Shown here: in pieces, positions 61,931 through 64,000 of the stretch
Layout: every line of letters starts with the position of its first letter
Numbering within the stretch: the first letter of the stretch is position 1
Origin: Aldrovandia affinis
Lineage: Eukaryota; Chordata; Actinopteri; Notacanthiformes; Halosauridae
DNA length: 64,000 bases
Direction of reading: 5' to 3'
Assembly: GCA_029706075.1 (NCBI GenBank)
Contig: JAINUG010000256.1
Location: 124,001 to 188,000 of the forward strand
Program-made: the position numbers and the translations under genes
The notes under the pieces: model-generated
Database searches by the model: none
The model's input: the letters and a program-made list of their open reading frames with translations, nothing else
Told to the model about the DNA's origin: nothing

Positions 61931-63380
61931 GATAGTTTATTTTAATCAAATTTGTTCATTCAGCATGCCTGTATTGAATTTAGTACCTCTACTTGTTAGC
62001 TAGGTAGCATAACTGATCTAATACATGCTAACCTAATGTTGCTAGCTAGCTAGGAGCTACCACCAGTTTTAAAGGGTGATTAATGCCAAACTATTCAGAA
62101 ATATCAATATGATTTTACCCAGATTTTTTTATATTCTCTTTACATTACAGTGCACTGTTCCTGTGTAACAAGTATTGTATTCATTGCTGCACACTGTTGT
62201 TACTGCATTAATACCTACGAATAAGGTTAGGGTTAGGAAGGTTAATGTTAATAAAAATTGCAATGTAGTAAGTACAGTGTAACAATAAGTAATTAAGATG
62301 TTTAATATGTATGTACACAGTAATTACAGTGGAATCAGAGCACTGTGATGTAAAGTTTTACCTTTTCTTTTTTATTTGTAGTTAGGCTTAATACAGTAAA
62401 TCCACTCTCCTTTACCATTATACCTAAATAGATTGGCATGAATTACCCATTGCATAATAATAATAATAATAATAATAATCTGTTTAATATTTCTACTTCC
62501 ATTTAAAATATTTTTCATAAGAGTTTTCGTGCCATGTGGTGTTGTGTGGGTAACTGAAAGTGCCAAGGAATATGCCAAGGAAGCAGAAATACCTGTATTC
62601 ATCACAGTGTTCACTTTTTCCTTCCCCTTTAAAAGTACAACAGCATTTATTATTGAAAAATATCGGTATCGGTATATTTACCAAATAAATTATGTTAACC
62701 GCTGTGTCTATCTTTGGTCTACATACGACGTAGTGATCGCATTTTCAAAGATGTTGAGATTTATTGAGGGTGCAAGTCCACCCCCCCCCCTAGCAAAAAA
62801 AAACCCATACACAACTCAGAAGAGCCCATAACCATCACTGACTCATTCAAATTTCTCGGTACCCACACCAGCAACACACTTGTCGGGCAGTTGAAATATT
62901 ACTCCAGTATATATGCATTTAGATCTATTATAACTATTGTTATACGTATTCTCATGTTATATATATATCCTGGCTTTTTCTAATCTATCCACTTTCTCCC
63001 CTCCTCCCCTCCTGGAGTCATAAATGTCGCCACCTTAGAATGTAGGATGCCAGACATCACATTTCCAGGGAAACTCCCTTGTCTCCCCTGCCTAATGGGT
63101 GTGAGCTTGGCCTCATGCTGTCAACCAGGAGGCGATCAAACGATAAATAGGTAGGCTATCTGATTTATAACACCTCCTCGCCAGACGCCTCCCCTAGCAC
63201 GCAAATCATCAAACTCCTAAATATATGTGGACACTATTGTCATACTAGTATCCCAAGAGGCTCTTATCGGATTAGGTGTTGATCCGAACATAAATAATTT
63301 GAATTCCTTTAGTATCGACAGAACCACATTGCCATCTTTCGCATGTGGTTGGTAATGACAACCTCTCATAGACAAAACAT
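61931..63380. other. no gene; (TAA)n at 62456-62479
   Basis: AT-rich, with a (TAA)n microsatellite and no credible coding region. Confidence 0.4.
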
Positions 63381-63384
63381 AGTC

Positions 63385-63485
63385 ATTATCGTAAAAATAC
63401 TAGGACTTTTATTATTAATTATTAAGCAATTCTTGTATGAAAGGTGCTATATAAATAAAGTCTTACTTACTTACTTACTTACTTA
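63385..63485 (+). mobile_element. LINE 3' end with (CTTA)n tail
   Basis: GAAAGGTGCTATATAAATAA followed by (ACTT)n at 63463-63485 is the LINE end type also seen at 8060-8105. Confidence 0.65.
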
Positions 63486-64000
63486 CAAACGCGGTTTAGC
63501 CATGGTTATTATTGTCGACAACTGTAACTAGTGGTGTGTCTTTTTGAATGAATCCTTTTGGTGAATGGAAGGAACTGACTCACCTCCATGTCGGATTCAT
63601 TCCTTTGGTGTGCTTTCTGAGCCCCTCCCATCGGAAAACTTGACCGAAAGCAACAGTAACTCCAGTTCCTGAACTGGAACTGACTGAGGACCGAATCTGT
63701 GAAGGAACTGGAACTGGACATGCTGTTGCTCTCGTTCCTCGTTCCATGAGGCAGGTCCAGATCCGGAACGGGACACTAGCCTACGTATTCGCTGCAGCTG
63801 TACATCTCTCCCTCCCCATAATGTCTTCATATTGCAATGACAAACTTGCCTGAGTATAAATTAAAAGCAACTGGTTTACACTAGTTGCTTAGCCCAGCAG
63901 TTACATCTGAGAAACACTTAGCCTATAGCCTACTCCCAATTAGTAAATAAATAAACGTGAACGAAAGAGGCTATTTCCCAATGGAGACGTCGCAAACTTA
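63486..64000. other. unidentified, GGAACTGGAACT-rich stretch
   Basis: Repeated and inverted CAGTTCC/GGAACTG words at 63550-63740 suggest a short transposon end or MITE. No identification was possible. Confidence 0.3.

Overview
The window is animal nuclear DNA, almost certainly from a ray-finned fish and probably a teleost outside the spiny-rayed group. The reasons are spliced vertebrate genes with GT/AG introns, at least ten Tc1-like transposons or fragments, L2 LINE tails containing the GTAAGTCGCTCTGC-type end, CR1-like LINE fragments, several families of tRNA-derived SINE, and low gene density. No species can be named from the sequence alone.

Two protein-coding genes are supported. On the + strand, exons at about 3960-4140, 8652-9085 and 9490-13695 encode a mavs gene (mitochondrial antiviral signalling protein, the adaptor downstream of RIG-I and MDA5). 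They carry the second half of a CARD, a proline-rich region with a PVQDT TRAF-type motif, and a very large last exon with a PEENHY TRAF6-type motif, a candidate pLxIS motif (HLKIS) and a C-terminal tail anchor. The last exon holds about 100 copies of an in-frame 24-bp repeat (8 residues, consensus xxDSGAPx), so the visible protein is about 1,600 residues against about 540 in human MAVS. The first half of the CARD was not found and probably lies upstream of the window.

On the - strand, nine exons between 53672 and 38262 encode the C-terminal half of a lysyl oxidase-like 3 gene (loxl3): the end of SRCR3, SRCR4, and the full copper/LTQ amine-oxidase domain to the stop codon. The last 24-codon exon is short and was found by splice phase. 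SRCR4 has two candidate first-half exons, 48849-49019 and 47191-47346, with the same phase and boundaries, which looks like a mutually exclusive or cassette pair. The intron after the second is mostly a 31-bp minisatellite of about 43 copies, and each unit repeats that exon's last bases plus its GTGAGT donor. The two genes are tail to tail, with about 24.5 kb of transposon-rich DNA between them.

Region by region: 1-3148 is a decayed Ty3/Gypsy pol interrupted by a Tc1 element. 3960-13695 is mavs; its large intron holds a MITE, a nearly complete Tc1 and a foldback element containing a LINE tail and a SINE. 13.7-38.2 kb is intergenic, with hAT, Tc1, L2, CR1 and SINE remnants, a 198-bp direct duplication, three tandem hairpins with compensating stems, and a cluster of GCCTAAGTCA motifs. 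38.2-53.7 kb is loxl3 with minisatellites, microsatellites, SINEs and two Tc1 elements in its introns. 53.7-64 kb is upstream of the visible loxl3 exons and holds a CR1 LINE, a Harbinger-like element, another Tc1, MITEs and a BED-finger hAT remnant; no further loxl3 exon was recognised there.
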